This document shows, in pieces, positions 50,101 to 57,500 of a DNA stretch of 64,000 nt; positions within the stretch are counted from its first letter, which is position 1, and every line of letters begins with the position of its first letter. The translations under genes and the position numbers were made by a program. The notes beneath the pieces were generated by a model that saw only the letters and a list, made by a program, of their open reading frames with translations, did not search any database and had not been told where the DNA came from. Source of the stretch: Argopecten irradians (lineage: Eukaryota > Mollusca > Bivalvia > Pectinida > Pectinidae). The DNA is taken from contig NC_091145.1 in the NCBI RefSeq assembly GCF_041381155.1, positions 36,161,882-36,225,881 of the forward strand, read 5' to 3'.

Positions 50101-53100
50101 GTAATTTTACTTCTTAACCCTTAGACTGCTACACGCGACTATATACGCGTTGGTTTAAATGGCCCTCAGTGCTACACGCGTAAAAAGACGTTTTTTGACT
50201 GCGAGTTTTCAACCGGCGGTCCGATCGTCAAATCTCCCTCCTGTTGCTAAAATTATGACTGAAAACGAAAGTAGAATGCTTCCGATTGGTTCTAGTGTAA
50301 TTACATTCGATATTCTCGGGATTATACACTAAAAATAACCACAGGTGTGGAGGAATTCGAATGGTATACTGACTCGTCAAAATGGCCGCTCCGATAGATC
50401 GAAGTGATGAAGAACGTGTACAACAGTTCTTTGCTAGCGATGTGTCAGAAGTTGAAAGTAAATTTGAAGGGTCAGATACTTTAGATTGGGATCCAATAGA
50501 AGGCAAAATTATTTTAATTTCTCCTATAAATTAGTGTGTGCCCGATGCCAACACAGAACATGAGGCAGCCCCCCACACGGCCGGCTGCTGTGTTGACAGA
50601 CGACAAGATTGACTTTCACAGGCGAGTTGAAATTAATGCATAACATGAATAAATGTAAGCTAGTTGCTTTTAAAAGCATTTTTGGATGATTACAATATAG
50701 AAAATATAGTTGTTCACACAAATTTGTTTATATTATCTTCACGAAGTTTACCGTCAATGACCGACCGGCATGTTCAAAGAAAACATGAACGAAAAATGAC
50801 ACTGGGATTACGTTTTATGAGATGCAGGTGTTTCTTTTACGTTGATAACAGCTATGGGTTTTATCCAGATTAAGTGATTTACACCACTGTTGGTCAAGTC
50901 ATGATGCATTTGAAAAACATTTTTTCAGAAATTGTTTAGGATCGTTTTCTAGTTATATTGTCTAATTAACTTTCACCTGACTGAAAATGACTTACCTGGA
51001 CTCACCTGAGCTATAACAATACTTTTAAGGGTAACTTGGTCTAAGATAGAGATAATGTGTGGTGCATAATGCAAATGCATACACTATGTGATGATAGACC
51101 AGAAATTAAACGGGAAACTAGCTTCTTTCCTTCATGAACAATTATCAAGATTTTGTTTGTGAATATTAATTAGTTTTAGAAGTTTTTACCTGGATTTTTT
51201 CAAAGACTTAATAACCAAATGAAGTCATATGCTTCTAATACTAAGGTTACTCTATTAAATTGGTTTTATTTCATAATTTTAATTGAGTTTTCTTGTTATC
51301 ATTTGATACAACCTAATATTTTTACCTTTAGTCACCTGTATTGTTACCTGTATGCTTAACGAGAAGTATATTTGCGGAATAAACAACATCAATATAAGCT
51401 ACAGGCAATAACAAACAATTTTCATATAACTTTTATTCACATAATGCAAATAGTTTTCAAGATATAATCATTTATAATTAGGTTATCATTTCCCTGGATT
51501 TTACAAAATTAATGCAGCACTGAGAGCCATTACTTTACAAACCATTGCAGCAGCCTAAGGGTTAAAATCAGTCCTGAAGTTTAACTTTAAATGTAGGTGA
51601 TTTATTATGCATGACTTTCAGATAAAACTGTACATCATATGTAGATTTACATAACATTTATGTAGATTAAGATAACGTTTTATGGACAAAGAAACTAGAA
51701 ACCCATTTCATTTTTATCTACAGAGTAAACTAATTGCTGGCAAGATCATCCCCGCCATTGCTACAACCACCGCTCTCATCGTCGGCCTTGTCGGCATTGA
51801 ACTGATCAAGGTCAGTCATCAGTCATTCTATCATTGTTGATCATATTATTTGTTTCCAAGTGAAAATAATGAAATCATTGCAGAAGTATACATTTTATAA
51901 CATCAGTTATCATGGGAATTCAGAAAATTTCCATCTTAAAAGTTCAATTTAAGAGCAATAGTAATTGTTTTAAAAATTGTCGATATATCTATCTTTGAAA
52001 TTGACAGAGAACCAGACAGTTGTAGCCTTGTGCTCACACATGCATACATTTCCATTGCATTCGGAGCAAATGTCATAACATACAAAACACAAAGTCATGT
52101 GTGGTATCATGTCAGTTTGTTTGACAGCTGATGATAAGTCAGTTTAATTAGATCTCAACATTTATGACTTTTAATACTTTCCTATTCACTTACAGCTAGC
52201 CCAAGGCCACAAAAAGATAGAACTATACAAGAATGGCTTTGTGAACCTAGCACTACCGTTCTTCGCATTCTCTGAGCCACTATTGGCCCCTAAAAACAAG
52301 GTGAGAGGGTGGTCCTATAAAGTGTTTCGTGTGTCTTTTTACCAGTGTTATATATGTAACCCTGGTTTATGCAATCCGCTATTTCTCTTTAACTGTCAGA
52401 CTAGAATCCAGAGATCCCGAGTTCGATCTCTGGTGAAGGCAGTAATTTAAATTAACTCCTGAGCTCTTTTAAAAAAGTCTCTGTTACATATACTTGCATC
52501 TGCTTGTGATACCGAGAATTTTGTGTTACTGTGATGAAGAACATCAAAACATGGCTCTTGTGATATCATCAGTACTTTTGTACAGAGTGCAGAGTATGTA
52601 TGTCCTAGGATGTAATTATGCTTACTCGCAAGATTGAATGGATTGTTCAGTACTGTAGTGTATATTTTTGTAAACTGACAAACACTGCTATATATTTTGA
52701 TGTTTTGAAACCTTTCAGTATCACGACAAAGAATTCACTCTTTGGGATAGATTTGAGGTTCAGGGTGAGATGACACTTCAAGAATTCCTGGATCATTTTA
52801 AGGTGGGTTCAAATTTTAAGTTTGTGAAAGTTAATTAGATGAATTTTACTGTGTTATTCTATATCTTCTTTCTTTAATTTGAGTTTAAGTATAAATTCAT
52901 TATTTCAAATATTCAAATTTATGGGCTGATATTGAAATTCTGAAGCAAACAAATTAGTTTTGGTTTAATACATGATTGCTTCCGCTTTTTAGTAAAATAT
53001 TGATATTGCTAAGGTTATAAGTTTGAGTATTTCTAATGTTTATGTTGTAGAATGACTATAACCTGGAGATCACCATGCTGTCTCAGGGTGTATCTATGCT

Positions 53101-53639
53101 CTATTCATTCTTCATGTCTCCTGCTAAACGTGCAGAACGACTCAAGATGCCGTAAGTGTTCCTATTCCAGTTGAGATTAGTTCTCCACCAATGAAAATAA
53201 AGCGTTCAACTGCAACATTTGCCTGGTCCTTTGTCTTTCAATCATTGCTATATCTTGGATCTAACTGTAACACACCTACTTCCTAGAACTTTGTACTTTT
53301 GTCAAAGCTTCAGTTTCATGTTCATACCAAAAGTAGCAGTCATTGTAGCCTTCATTTTGAATTTTGAGCTACAAATCAAATTTTATTCACTCTCTGTACT
53401 ATCTAATTTTAAATGAGTTGTTTATCATTTTGTTATTCCAGACATATTTTAGTTTCGTTTGATATCCTGCATCGCTTGAAGTGTTTGTATATTAATATTG
53501 TAGGATGTCAGAGGTGGTAAAACAGGTATCCAAGAAGAAGATTCCTCCCTATGTTAAGGCACTCGTGTTGGAGATGTGCTGTAACGATAAGGACGGTGAG
53601 GATGTAGAAGTGCCCTATGTCCGCTACAGTCTGGCTTAG
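20008..53639 (+). CDS. UBA1: Ubiquitin-activating enzyme E1 (UBA1), 23 coding exons, 1047 aa
   Basis: UBA1 uses ATP to adenylate ubiquitin, binds it as a thioester and hands it to E2 enzymes; it acts in cytosol and nucleus. The 23 exons join in phase with GT/AG borders: 20008-20100, 24835-24899, 25570-25738, 26079-26213, 26611-26717, 26948-27171, 27598-27695, 27916-28062, 28838-29116, 29746-29826, 30032-30353, 33490-33572, 33834-33947, 34430-34543, 35023-35169, 35704-35778, 49234-49429, 49763-49944, 51724-51810, 52196-52300, 52719-52802, 53051-53151, 53504-53639. Sum 3144 nt. Domain order is that of the family: inactive adenylation (about 40-165 and 350-430), first Cys half-domain (170-260), helical bundle (260-345), active adenylation with GAGAIG at 468-473 and the [13 protein letters not shown] loop at 497-509, catalytic Cys625 ([11 protein letters not shown]), second Cys domain to about 860, ubiquitin-fold domain 945-1047. 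Human UBA1 has 1058 residues. No frame break was found. Confidence 0.97.
20101..24834. other. UBA1 intron 1
   Basis: 4.7 kb, AT-rich, with a short (TA) run near 23067. The many small open frames lack recognisable domains. No transposon ends were recognised. Confidence 0.6.
24835..24899 (+). CDS. UBA1: UBA1 coding exon 2 (aa 32-53), second start codon
   Basis: Reads [22 protein letters not shown]. The ATG at 24838-24840 (Met33) sits one codon inside the exon and aligns with the human second start (MAKNG...), used for the cytosolic isoform. Donor CAGTT|gtaagt, phase 2. Confidence 0.95.
25104..25312 (+). mobile_element. tRNA-derived SINE in UBA1 intron 2
   Basis: Head resembles a tRNA gene: A-box-like ctgagtggttaagatg and B box GGTTCGAATCC at 25165-25175. 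The body (gccaggtactgac...ggtggtttttctctgggcac) is a repeated mollusc-type SINE core, followed by an A-rich tail. A related copy lies at 48968-49150. It is not a working tRNA, since the acceptor stem does not close. Confidence 0.75.
25570..25738 (+). CDS. UBA1: UBA1 coding exon 3 (aa 53-109)
   Basis: Continues [12 protein letters not shown]. Holds [16 protein letters not shown], the nucleotide-fold loop of the inactive adenylation half, then [17 protein letters not shown]. Acceptor ttacag, donor CAG|gtatgg, phase 0. Confidence 0.97.
26079..26213 (+). CDS. UBA1: UBA1 coding exon 4 (aa 110-154)
   Basis: [13 protein letters not shown], then [12 protein letters not shown], core of the inactive adenylation domain. 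Acceptor gacag, donor CAG|gtatgt. Confidence 0.97.
26611..26717 (+). CDS. UBA1: UBA1 coding exon 5 (aa 155-190)
   Basis: [20 protein letters not shown] and ESRGLFG; the end of the first inactive-adenylation segment. Donor GG|gtaagt, phase 2. Confidence 0.97.
26948..27171 (+). CDS. UBA1: UBA1 coding exon 6 (aa 190-265)
   Basis: [20 protein letters not shown], then [20 protein letters not shown]: the first catalytic-cysteine half-domain. Ends in phase 1 at G|gtaagc. Confidence 0.97.
27598..27695 (+). CDS. UBA1: UBA1 coding exon 7 (aa 265-297)
   Basis: [20 protein letters not shown]...[10 protein letters not shown], end of the first half-domain and lead into the helical bundle. Donor gtaagt, phase 0. 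Confidence 0.97.
27916..28062 (+). CDS. UBA1: UBA1 coding exon 8 (aa 298-346)
   Basis: [20 protein letters not shown], helical-bundle region, then a lysine-rich loop ([14 protein letters not shown]) that differs from the vertebrate sequence. Donor AAG|gtatat. Confidence 0.96.
28099..28330. repeat. Imperfect tandem repeat in UBA1 intron 8
   Basis: The motif cccaggatatgaaatttaattgtccttgtagcaat starts near 28099, 28205 and 28305: two full units of about 100-106 bp and a partial third. Confidence 0.7.
28838..29116 (+). CDS. UBA1: UBA1 coding exon 9 (aa 347-439)
   Basis: Second inactive-adenylation segment: [37 protein letters not shown] and [24 protein letters not shown] is a strong family signature. 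Acceptor tttag, donor CCG|gtgagt. Confidence 0.97.
29746..29826 (+). CDS. UBA1: UBA1 coding exon 10 (aa 440-466)
   Basis: [20 protein letters not shown]...YFL, the start of the active adenylation domain. Donor TTG|gtaagt, phase 0. Confidence 0.97.
30032..30353 (+). CDS. UBA1: UBA1 coding exon 11 (aa 467-574), ATP site
   Basis: [13 protein letters not shown] (Gly-rich loop 468-473), [20 protein letters not shown] (Asp497 and Asp499; Asn505, Arg508 and Gln509 in the ATP/Mg loop), then [12 protein letters not shown]. All the catalytic adenylation residues I know for the family are kept. Ends in phase 1. Confidence 0.97.
31006..32200. mobile_element. Tigger/pogo-like non-autonomous element, 1195 bp, nested
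   Basis: Ends read inward CAGTGGACCC(G/T)CGATAATCC, flanked by TA on both sides (31004-31005 and 32201-32202), as in Tc1/mariner-pogo elements. Further copies of tccggaaaactc...aatccggac lie inside both ends (31038-31060, 32131-32155). No transposase remains. Confidence 0.85.
32586..32816 (+). pseudogene. Helix-turn-helix fragment of a transposase-like protein
   Basis: The frame between stops reads [21 protein letters not shown], then [10 protein letters not shown] and [15 protein letters not shown]. The pattern (helix-turn-helix, GS..PR, second helix pair, KPS) resembles paired-like DNA-binding domains of Tc1/IS630-type transposases. No start codon with context and no catalytic domain follow; it lies within the 127-bp-end element. 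Confidence 0.5.
33490..33572 (+). CDS. UBA1: UBA1 coding exon 12 (aa 574-601)
   Basis: [20 protein letters not shown], then GTKGNVQ: the cross-over and Zn-binding-region surroundings of the active adenylation domain. Donor CAG|gtaatc. Confidence 0.97.
33834..33947 (+). CDS. UBA1: UBA1 coding exon 13 (aa 602-639), catalytic cysteine
   Basis: [20 protein letters not shown] followed by [11 protein letters not shown]. The ubiquitin-accepting Cys625 is TGT 33903-33905 and matches human Cys632. Just upstream an 18-bp intron sequence is duplicated (33773-33808). Confidence 0.97.
34430..34543 (+). CDS. UBA1: UBA1 coding exon 14 (aa 640-677)
   Basis: [15 protein letters not shown]...[16 protein letters not shown], second catalytic-cysteine domain. 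Donor TGT|gtacgt. Confidence 0.96.
35023..35169 (+). CDS. UBA1: UBA1 coding exon 15 (aa 678-726), with duplicated donor
   Basis: [12 protein letters not shown]..., then [15 protein letters not shown], second catalytic-cysteine domain. The end of the exon and its donor are repeated exactly once more downstream (see 35146-35221). The first donor, CAG|gtgaga at 35169/35170, keeps the frame. Confidence 0.96.
35146..35221 (+). repeat. 38-bp tandem duplication across the exon 15 splice donor
   Basis: 35146-35183 and 35184-35221 are identical and each contains the last 24 exon bases (ctgtttaatttccccccaga...), the donor gtgaga and a few intron bases. Use of the second donor would add 38 bases and shift the frame. 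Confidence 0.95.
35704..35778 (+). CDS. UBA1: UBA1 coding exon 16 (aa 727-751)
   Basis: [20 protein letters not shown] followed by FDAEN, a highly conserved E1 stretch. Donor AAT|gtaagt. The next intron is 13.4 kb long. Confidence 0.97.
36183..38950 (+). mobile_element. Hairpin-headed Helentron-like element with 146-bp repeats
   Basis: Begins after a T run with the near-palindrome aggtcatctgacccgaagggtcaggatgacct, then a gtccgccgtgcgccgtgc microsatellite (about 36230-36290), then 16 units of 146 bp, then the end signature AGGCCC-tt-GGGCCT-CTTGT at 38800-38819. A second copy of the 3' end follows (38821-38949): here gtcagatgacc (38915-38925) mirrors the head, followed by AGGCCC-ttt-GGGCCT-CTTGT. 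No coding capacity; the many 63-74-codon open frames are shadows of the repeat. Confidence 0.75.
36300..38720. repeat. Tandem array, 146-bp unit, about 16 copies
   Basis: Each unit runs through cacattttgaacttcttctc, accggtgcgatttggctgaa, gatcctgacatggtcccgac and ccaagatggccgccacagcc. Copies are about 95 percent or more alike by eye, with occasional 1-3 base indels. Every unit holds GCCGCCATCTTG, a perfect YY1-type motif, inside a small inverted repeat (caagatggc...gccatcttg). Confidence 0.9.
40473..41830 (+). mobile_element. Hairpin-headed tandem-repeat element, 126-bp units
   Basis: Head hairpin atgtcccccaaacgaagtggggggacat at 40473-40500, then an (att) microsatellite at about 40521-40556, then eight units of about 126 bp (ttccaagatggccgctggcc, acttcctgttttcaggtttc, gggttttaagggatggc). 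The last unit is degenerate, and a clear 3' hairpin end was not found. The open frames 40424-41656 arise from the repeat. Confidence 0.7.
43452..46205. mobile_element. Non-autonomous hAT element inside the LINE
   Basis: Perfect 8-bp duplication taaaaatc at 43444-43451 and 46206-46213. Both ends start TAGGGCTGAAACGATTAGT (read inward), followed by attcgattattcg/ataatcgatt motifs. These ends are typical of a hAT group common in animals. Taking it out rejoins the LINE frame ([10 protein letters not shown]). About 0.9 kb without its own inner insert; no transposase left. Confidence 0.9.
43851..45690 (+). mobile_element. Hairpin-headed Helentron-like element with 155-bp repeats, inside the hAT
   Basis: Starts after a T run with the perfect hairpin agcccaccatc-atca-gatggtgggct, then a (cgtccgtcctt) microsatellite (about 43894-43960), then 11 units of about 155 bp (gttaccgctatttctcagaa, tagggccctagttgtgcata, aagatggccgactggcggcc). 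3' end: ggtgggc (45657-45663, mirror of the head gcccacc), hairpin agatccc-tct-gggatct, then CTTGTT to 45690. The last two units are more diverged than the middle ones. Confidence 0.8.
47533..48642 (-). pseudogene. LINE ORF1 (RNA-binding protein), frame broken by a duplication
   Basis: Starts at ATG 48642 with a basic head ([13 protein letters not shown]), a Pro/Gln/Ser-rich middle and a predicted coiled coil ([20 protein letters not shown]). A 29-bp tandem duplication at 48087-48144 then brings a stop (48109). In other frames the sequence goes on as ORF1 proteins do: [15 protein letters not shown], then [14 protein letters not shown] and [12 protein letters not shown], with a stop at 47533-47535. 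Belongs with the ORF2 pieces downstream. Confidence 0.8.
48087..48144. repeat. 29-bp tandem duplication in LINE ORF1
   Basis: 48087-48115 and 48116-48144 are identical (ttatcctgctcaaacttatc...). It shifts ORF1 out of frame. Confidence 0.95.
48968..49150 (+). mobile_element. tRNA-derived SINE in UBA1 intron 16, diverged
   Basis: Same family as 25104-25312: ggtgaagatgtcctg, caagccctccacctctgggt, B-box-like gtttgaatccc near 49031, then gccaggtactgaccactggt. It is more changed than the intron 2 copy, so probably older. Confidence 0.7.
49234..49429 (+). CDS. UBA1: UBA1 coding exon 17 (aa 752-817)
   Basis: [20 protein letters not shown], then [13 protein letters not shown] and a Glu/Ala/Gly-rich linker. 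First exon after the 13.4-kb intron. Acceptor ttgcag, donor G|gtatgt, phase 1. Confidence 0.96.
49763..49944 (+). CDS. UBA1: UBA1 coding exon 18 (aa 817-877)
   Basis: [18 protein letters not shown], then [19 protein letters not shown] and [10 protein letters not shown], end of the second Cys domain and return to the adenylation fold. Donor AAG|gtcagt. Confidence 0.97.
50118..51561 (+). mobile_element. piggyBac-derived element, 1444 bp, in UBA1 intron 18
   Basis: Flanked by TTAA (50114-50117 and 51562-51565), the piggyBac target site. Ends read inward CCCTTAG(A/G)CTGCT, and further in GGC(C/T)CTCAGTGCT is repeated at both ends. Two pieces of coding sequence remain (50382-50534 and about 50740-50873) while the catalytic core is missing, so it cannot move itself. 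Confidence 0.85.
50382..50534 (+). pseudogene. N-terminal remnant of a piggyBac-type transposase
   Basis: A 50-codon frame from ATG 50382: [20 protein letters not shown], then SDTLDWDP. The acidic, low-complexity head resembles the N-termini of piggyBac transposases. A possible C-terminal piece with basic and cysteine residues ([19 protein letters not shown]) lies near 50755-50840. Confidence 0.5.
51724..51810 (+). CDS. UBA1: UBA1 coding exon 19 (aa 878-906)
   Basis: [20 protein letters not shown] followed by GLVGIELIK, a hallmark stretch of E1 enzymes. Acceptor ctacag, donor AAG|gtcagt. Confidence 0.97.
52196..52300 (+). CDS. UBA1: UBA1 coding exon 20 (aa 907-941)
   Basis: [19 protein letters not shown], then APKNK; end of the adenylation domain. 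Donor AAG|gtgaga. Confidence 0.97.
52719..52802 (+). CDS. UBA1: UBA1 coding exon 21 (aa 942-969)
   Basis: [20 protein letters not shown] followed by DHFK, the start of the ubiquitin-fold domain that recruits E2. Donor AAG|gtgggt. Confidence 0.97.
53051..53151 (+). CDS. UBA1: UBA1 coding exon 22 (aa 970-1003)
   Basis: [20 protein letters not shown], ubiquitin-fold domain. Acceptor ttgtag, donor CC|gtaagt, phase 2. Confidence 0.97.
53504..53639 (+). CDS. UBA1: UBA1 coding exon 23 (aa 1003-1047) and stop
   Basis: [20 protein letters not shown], then [20 protein letters not shown] and SLA, stop TAG 53637-53639. [15 protein letters not shown] is the invariant tail of UBA1. Confidence 0.97.
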
Positions 53640-54569
53640 GTGTGTAGACTCGGTGATAATGCAACATTCAGTTTAACTGGAGTGTGGACGACTGCTCGGT
53701 CAGTTTAATTGGAGCGTGGACAACTACTCAGTCAGTTTAACTGAAGCGTAGACGACTACTTGGTCAGTTTATCTGGAGCATGGATGACCACTCGGTCAGT
53801 TTAACTGGAGCGTGGACAACTGTTCGTGCTTGTTGATTTCTGTCTGGTGGAGTGCATAATAGCTGTTCAACAAGCATCGACACAGATAGATTATCTCCCT
53901 TTCTGGGAGTTTCATGGCGGTGTATCTTATTAATTTATTCCCCAAAGACTGTACTTCTAAGTACAAAGCAGCTATATAATGTTAAATGTTTCAAAAAGTG
54001 CTTTTTTCATCATACTAAACTTTATAAGCTTTTTGTTTTAATGTAGAGTGTGAACTTAGGCTCTTAATATCCTAATTGGTACAGTGGACGCTGACTTACT
54101 AAATCTAATGTGAAAGTTACATAGGATACACTATAGGATTATGAAGTGTGAATTTGCATTACCAGACCAACCTCATTTCATTTTTCGTCACAGCATTTGT
54201 CCTGTTATACAATATGAATCATGTACTGGGTTTAATATATAATTTTTGCCTATTTCTTATGTTTATAGTATCCAGATCAAATCATTCTCAACAGTGCTGC
54301 ACAATGTCATGTTTTTGTTCTTGTTTTTATGTTAAAGACTGTTTCTGTATTGATTATATTCTGATGTAAATTATCAATAGAAAACTGATTAAAAACATAT
54401 GTCACAAATCTGGTCTTGAGTTGGGTTTATTTTATCCAGATGGGAAGAAAGAAATATCTAAAAGGCTGTTTGCTTTGGGTTATTTTCCAAGACCAAAGGC
54501 CACTATTACTGAAAATAGTATTCTTTCATTGCATATGGTAAATCGACAATTCTTGCTATCACACTTTTT
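53640..54569 (+). other. Presumed UBA1 3' UTR and downstream flank
   Basis: Contains the 32-bp minisatellite, then AT-rich sequence without a gene. No AATAAA is seen; ATTAAA at 54388-54393 is the best poly(A) signal candidate. The open frames here lack known domains. Confidence 0.4.
53669..53828 (+). repeat. 32-bp minisatellite in the UBA1 3' UTR, five copies
   Basis: Copies start at 53669, 53701, 53733, 53765 and 53797 (cagtttaactggagcgtgga caactactcggt type), beginning 29 bases after the stop codon, and differ at several positions each. Confidence 0.9.
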
Positions 54570-57500
54570 AGCTCACCTGGCCAGAAGGGCCAATGAGCTT
54601 ATGTCATGGCGTGTCGTCCGTCTGTCGGTTGTCCGTCCGTAGTCCGTCCATCAGCATTTCCTTTAAATCGCTACTAGACATAGGGTTCTGTATGGAATGT
54701 AACCAATTTGGATTTTGTCAGATCCTCTTGTTGCATAAAGGTCACCAGAACATGACCCTGTATGGGATGTTGTCAGGTCCTCTATAGTATAAAGGTCACC
54801 AGAACATTACCCCGTATGGGATGTTGTCAGGTCCTCTATTGTATAAAGTCACCAGAACATGACCCCGAATGGGATGTTGTCAGATCCTCTATAGTACAAA
54901 GGTCACCAGAACATGACCCCGAATGGGATGTAATCAGATCCTCTAAAGTATAAAGGTCACCAGAACATGACCCTGTATGGGATGTTGTCAGGTCCTCTAT
55001 AGTATAAAGGTCACCAGAACATGACCCCGAATGGGATGTAATCAGATCCTCTAAAGTATAAAGGTCACCAGAACATGACCCTGTATGGGATGTTGTCAGG
55101 TCCTCTATAGTATAAAGGTCACCAGAACATGACCCCGTATGGGATGTTGTCAGGTCCTCTTAGTATAAAGGTCACCAGAACATGACCCCGTATGGGATGT
55201 TGTCAGGTCCTCTACAGTATAAAGGTCACCAGAACATGACCCCGTATGGGATGTTGTCAGATCCTCTAAAGTATAAAGGTCACCAGAACATGACCCTGTA
55301 TGGGATGTTGTCAGGTCCTCTATAGTATAAAGGTCACCAGAACATGACCCCGTATGGGATGTTGTCAGGTCCTCTTTAGTATAAAGGTCACCAGAACATG
55401 ACCCCGTATGGGATGTTGTCAGGTCCTCTATAGTATAAAGGTCACCAGAACATGACCCCGTATGGGATGTTGTCAGGTCCTCTTTAGTATAAAGGTCACC
55501 AGAACATGACCCCGTATGGGATGTTGTCAGGTCCTCTCAGTATAAAGGTCACCAGAACATGACCCCCTGGGATGTTGTCAGGTCCTCTAGTATAAAGGTC
55601 ACCAGAACATGACCCCGTATGGGATGTTGTCAGGTCCTCTATTGTATAAAGGTCACCAGAACATGACCCCGTATGGGATGTTGTCAGATCCTCTATAGTA
55701 TAAAGGTCACCAGAACATGACCCCGTATGGGATGTTGTCAGATCCTCTATTGTATAAAGGTCACCAGAACATGACCCCGAATGGGATGTTGTCAGATCCT
55801 CTATAGTATATAAAGGTCACCAGAACATGACCCCGAATGGGATGTTGTCAGATCCTCTAAAGTATAAAGGTCACCAGAACATGACCCTGTATGGGATGTT
55901 GTCAGATCCTCTATAGTATAAAGGTCACCAGAACATGACCCCGTATGGGATGTTGTCAGGTCCTCTATAGTATAAAGGTCACCAGAACATGACCCTGTAT
56001 GGGATGTTGTCAGGTCCTCTATAGTATAAAGGTCACCAGAACATGACCCCGTATGGGATGTTGTCAGATCCTCTATTGTATAAAGGTCACCAGAACATGA
56101 CCCCTACTGATGGGATGTTGTCAGATCCTCTATAGTATAAAGATCACCAGAACATGACCCCGAATGGGATGTTGTCAGGTCCTCTATAGTATAAAGGTCA
56201 CCAGAACATGACCCCGTATGGGATGTTGTCAGGTCCTCTACAGTATAAAGGTCACCAGAACATGACCCCGTATGGGATGTTGTCGGGTCCTCTATAGTAT
56301 AAAGGTCACCAGAACATGACCCCTACTGAGATGTTGTCAGATCGTCTATAGTATAAAGGTCACCAGAACATGACCCCGTATGGGATGTTGTCGGGTCCTC
56401 TATTGTATAAAGGTCACCAGAACATAACCCCTATGAGATGTTGTCAGGTCCTCTATAGTATAAAGGTCACCAGAACATTACCCCGTATGGGATGTTGTCA
56501 GGTCCTCTATAGTATAAGGTCACCAGAACATGACCCCGAATGGGATGTTGTCAGATCCTCTATAGTACAAAGGTCACCAGAACATGACCCCGAATGGGAT
56601 GTAATCAGATCCTCTAAAGTATAAAGGTCACCAGCAACATGACCCTGTATGGGATGTTGTCAGGTCCTCTATTGTATAAAGGTCACAAGAACCTGACCCC
56701 CGAATCGGATTTTGTCAGATCCTCTGTTGCATAAAGGTCACCAGAACATGACCCTGTATGGGATGTTGTCAGGTCCTCTATAGTATAAAGGTCACCAGAA
56801 CATGACCCCGTATGGGATGTTGTCAGATCCTCTATAGTATAAAGGTCACCAGAACATTACCCCGTATGGGATGTCGTCAGGTCCTCTCTAGTATAAAGGT
56901 CACCAGAACATGACCCCGAATGGGATGTTGTCAGATCCTCTATAGTATAAAGGTCACCAGAACATGACCCTGTATGGGATGTTGTCAGGTCCTCTATAGT
57001 ATAAAGGTCACCAGAACATGACCCCGTATGGGATGTTGTCAGGTCCTCTATAGTATAAAGGTCACCAGAACATGACCCCGTATGGGATGTTGTCAGGTCC
57101 TCTATAGTATAAAGGTCACCAGAACATGACCCCGTATGGGATGTTGTCAGGTCCTCTTTAGTATAAAGGTCACCAGAACATGACCCCGTATGGGATGTTG
57201 TCAGGTCCTCTAAAGTATAAAGGTCACCAGAACATGACCCCGTATGGGATGTTGTCAGGTCCTCTATTGTATAAAGGTCACCAGAACATGACCCCGTATG
57301 GGATGTTGTCAGGTCCTCTATAGTATAAAGGTCACCAGAACATGACCCCGTATGGGATGTTGTCAGGTCCTCTATGTATAAAGGTCACCAGAACATGACC
57401 CCGTATGGGATGTTGTCAGATCCACTCTATAGTATAAAGGTCACCAGAACATGACCCGTATGGGATGTTGTCAGGTCCTCTAAAAAGTATAAAGGTCACC

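Noticed and set aside
52390..52445. tRNA-like or SINE end (gagttcgatctctggtgaag) in UBA1 intron 20
   Set aside because: Only a B-box-like stretch is visible; no A box or SINE core could be recognised.
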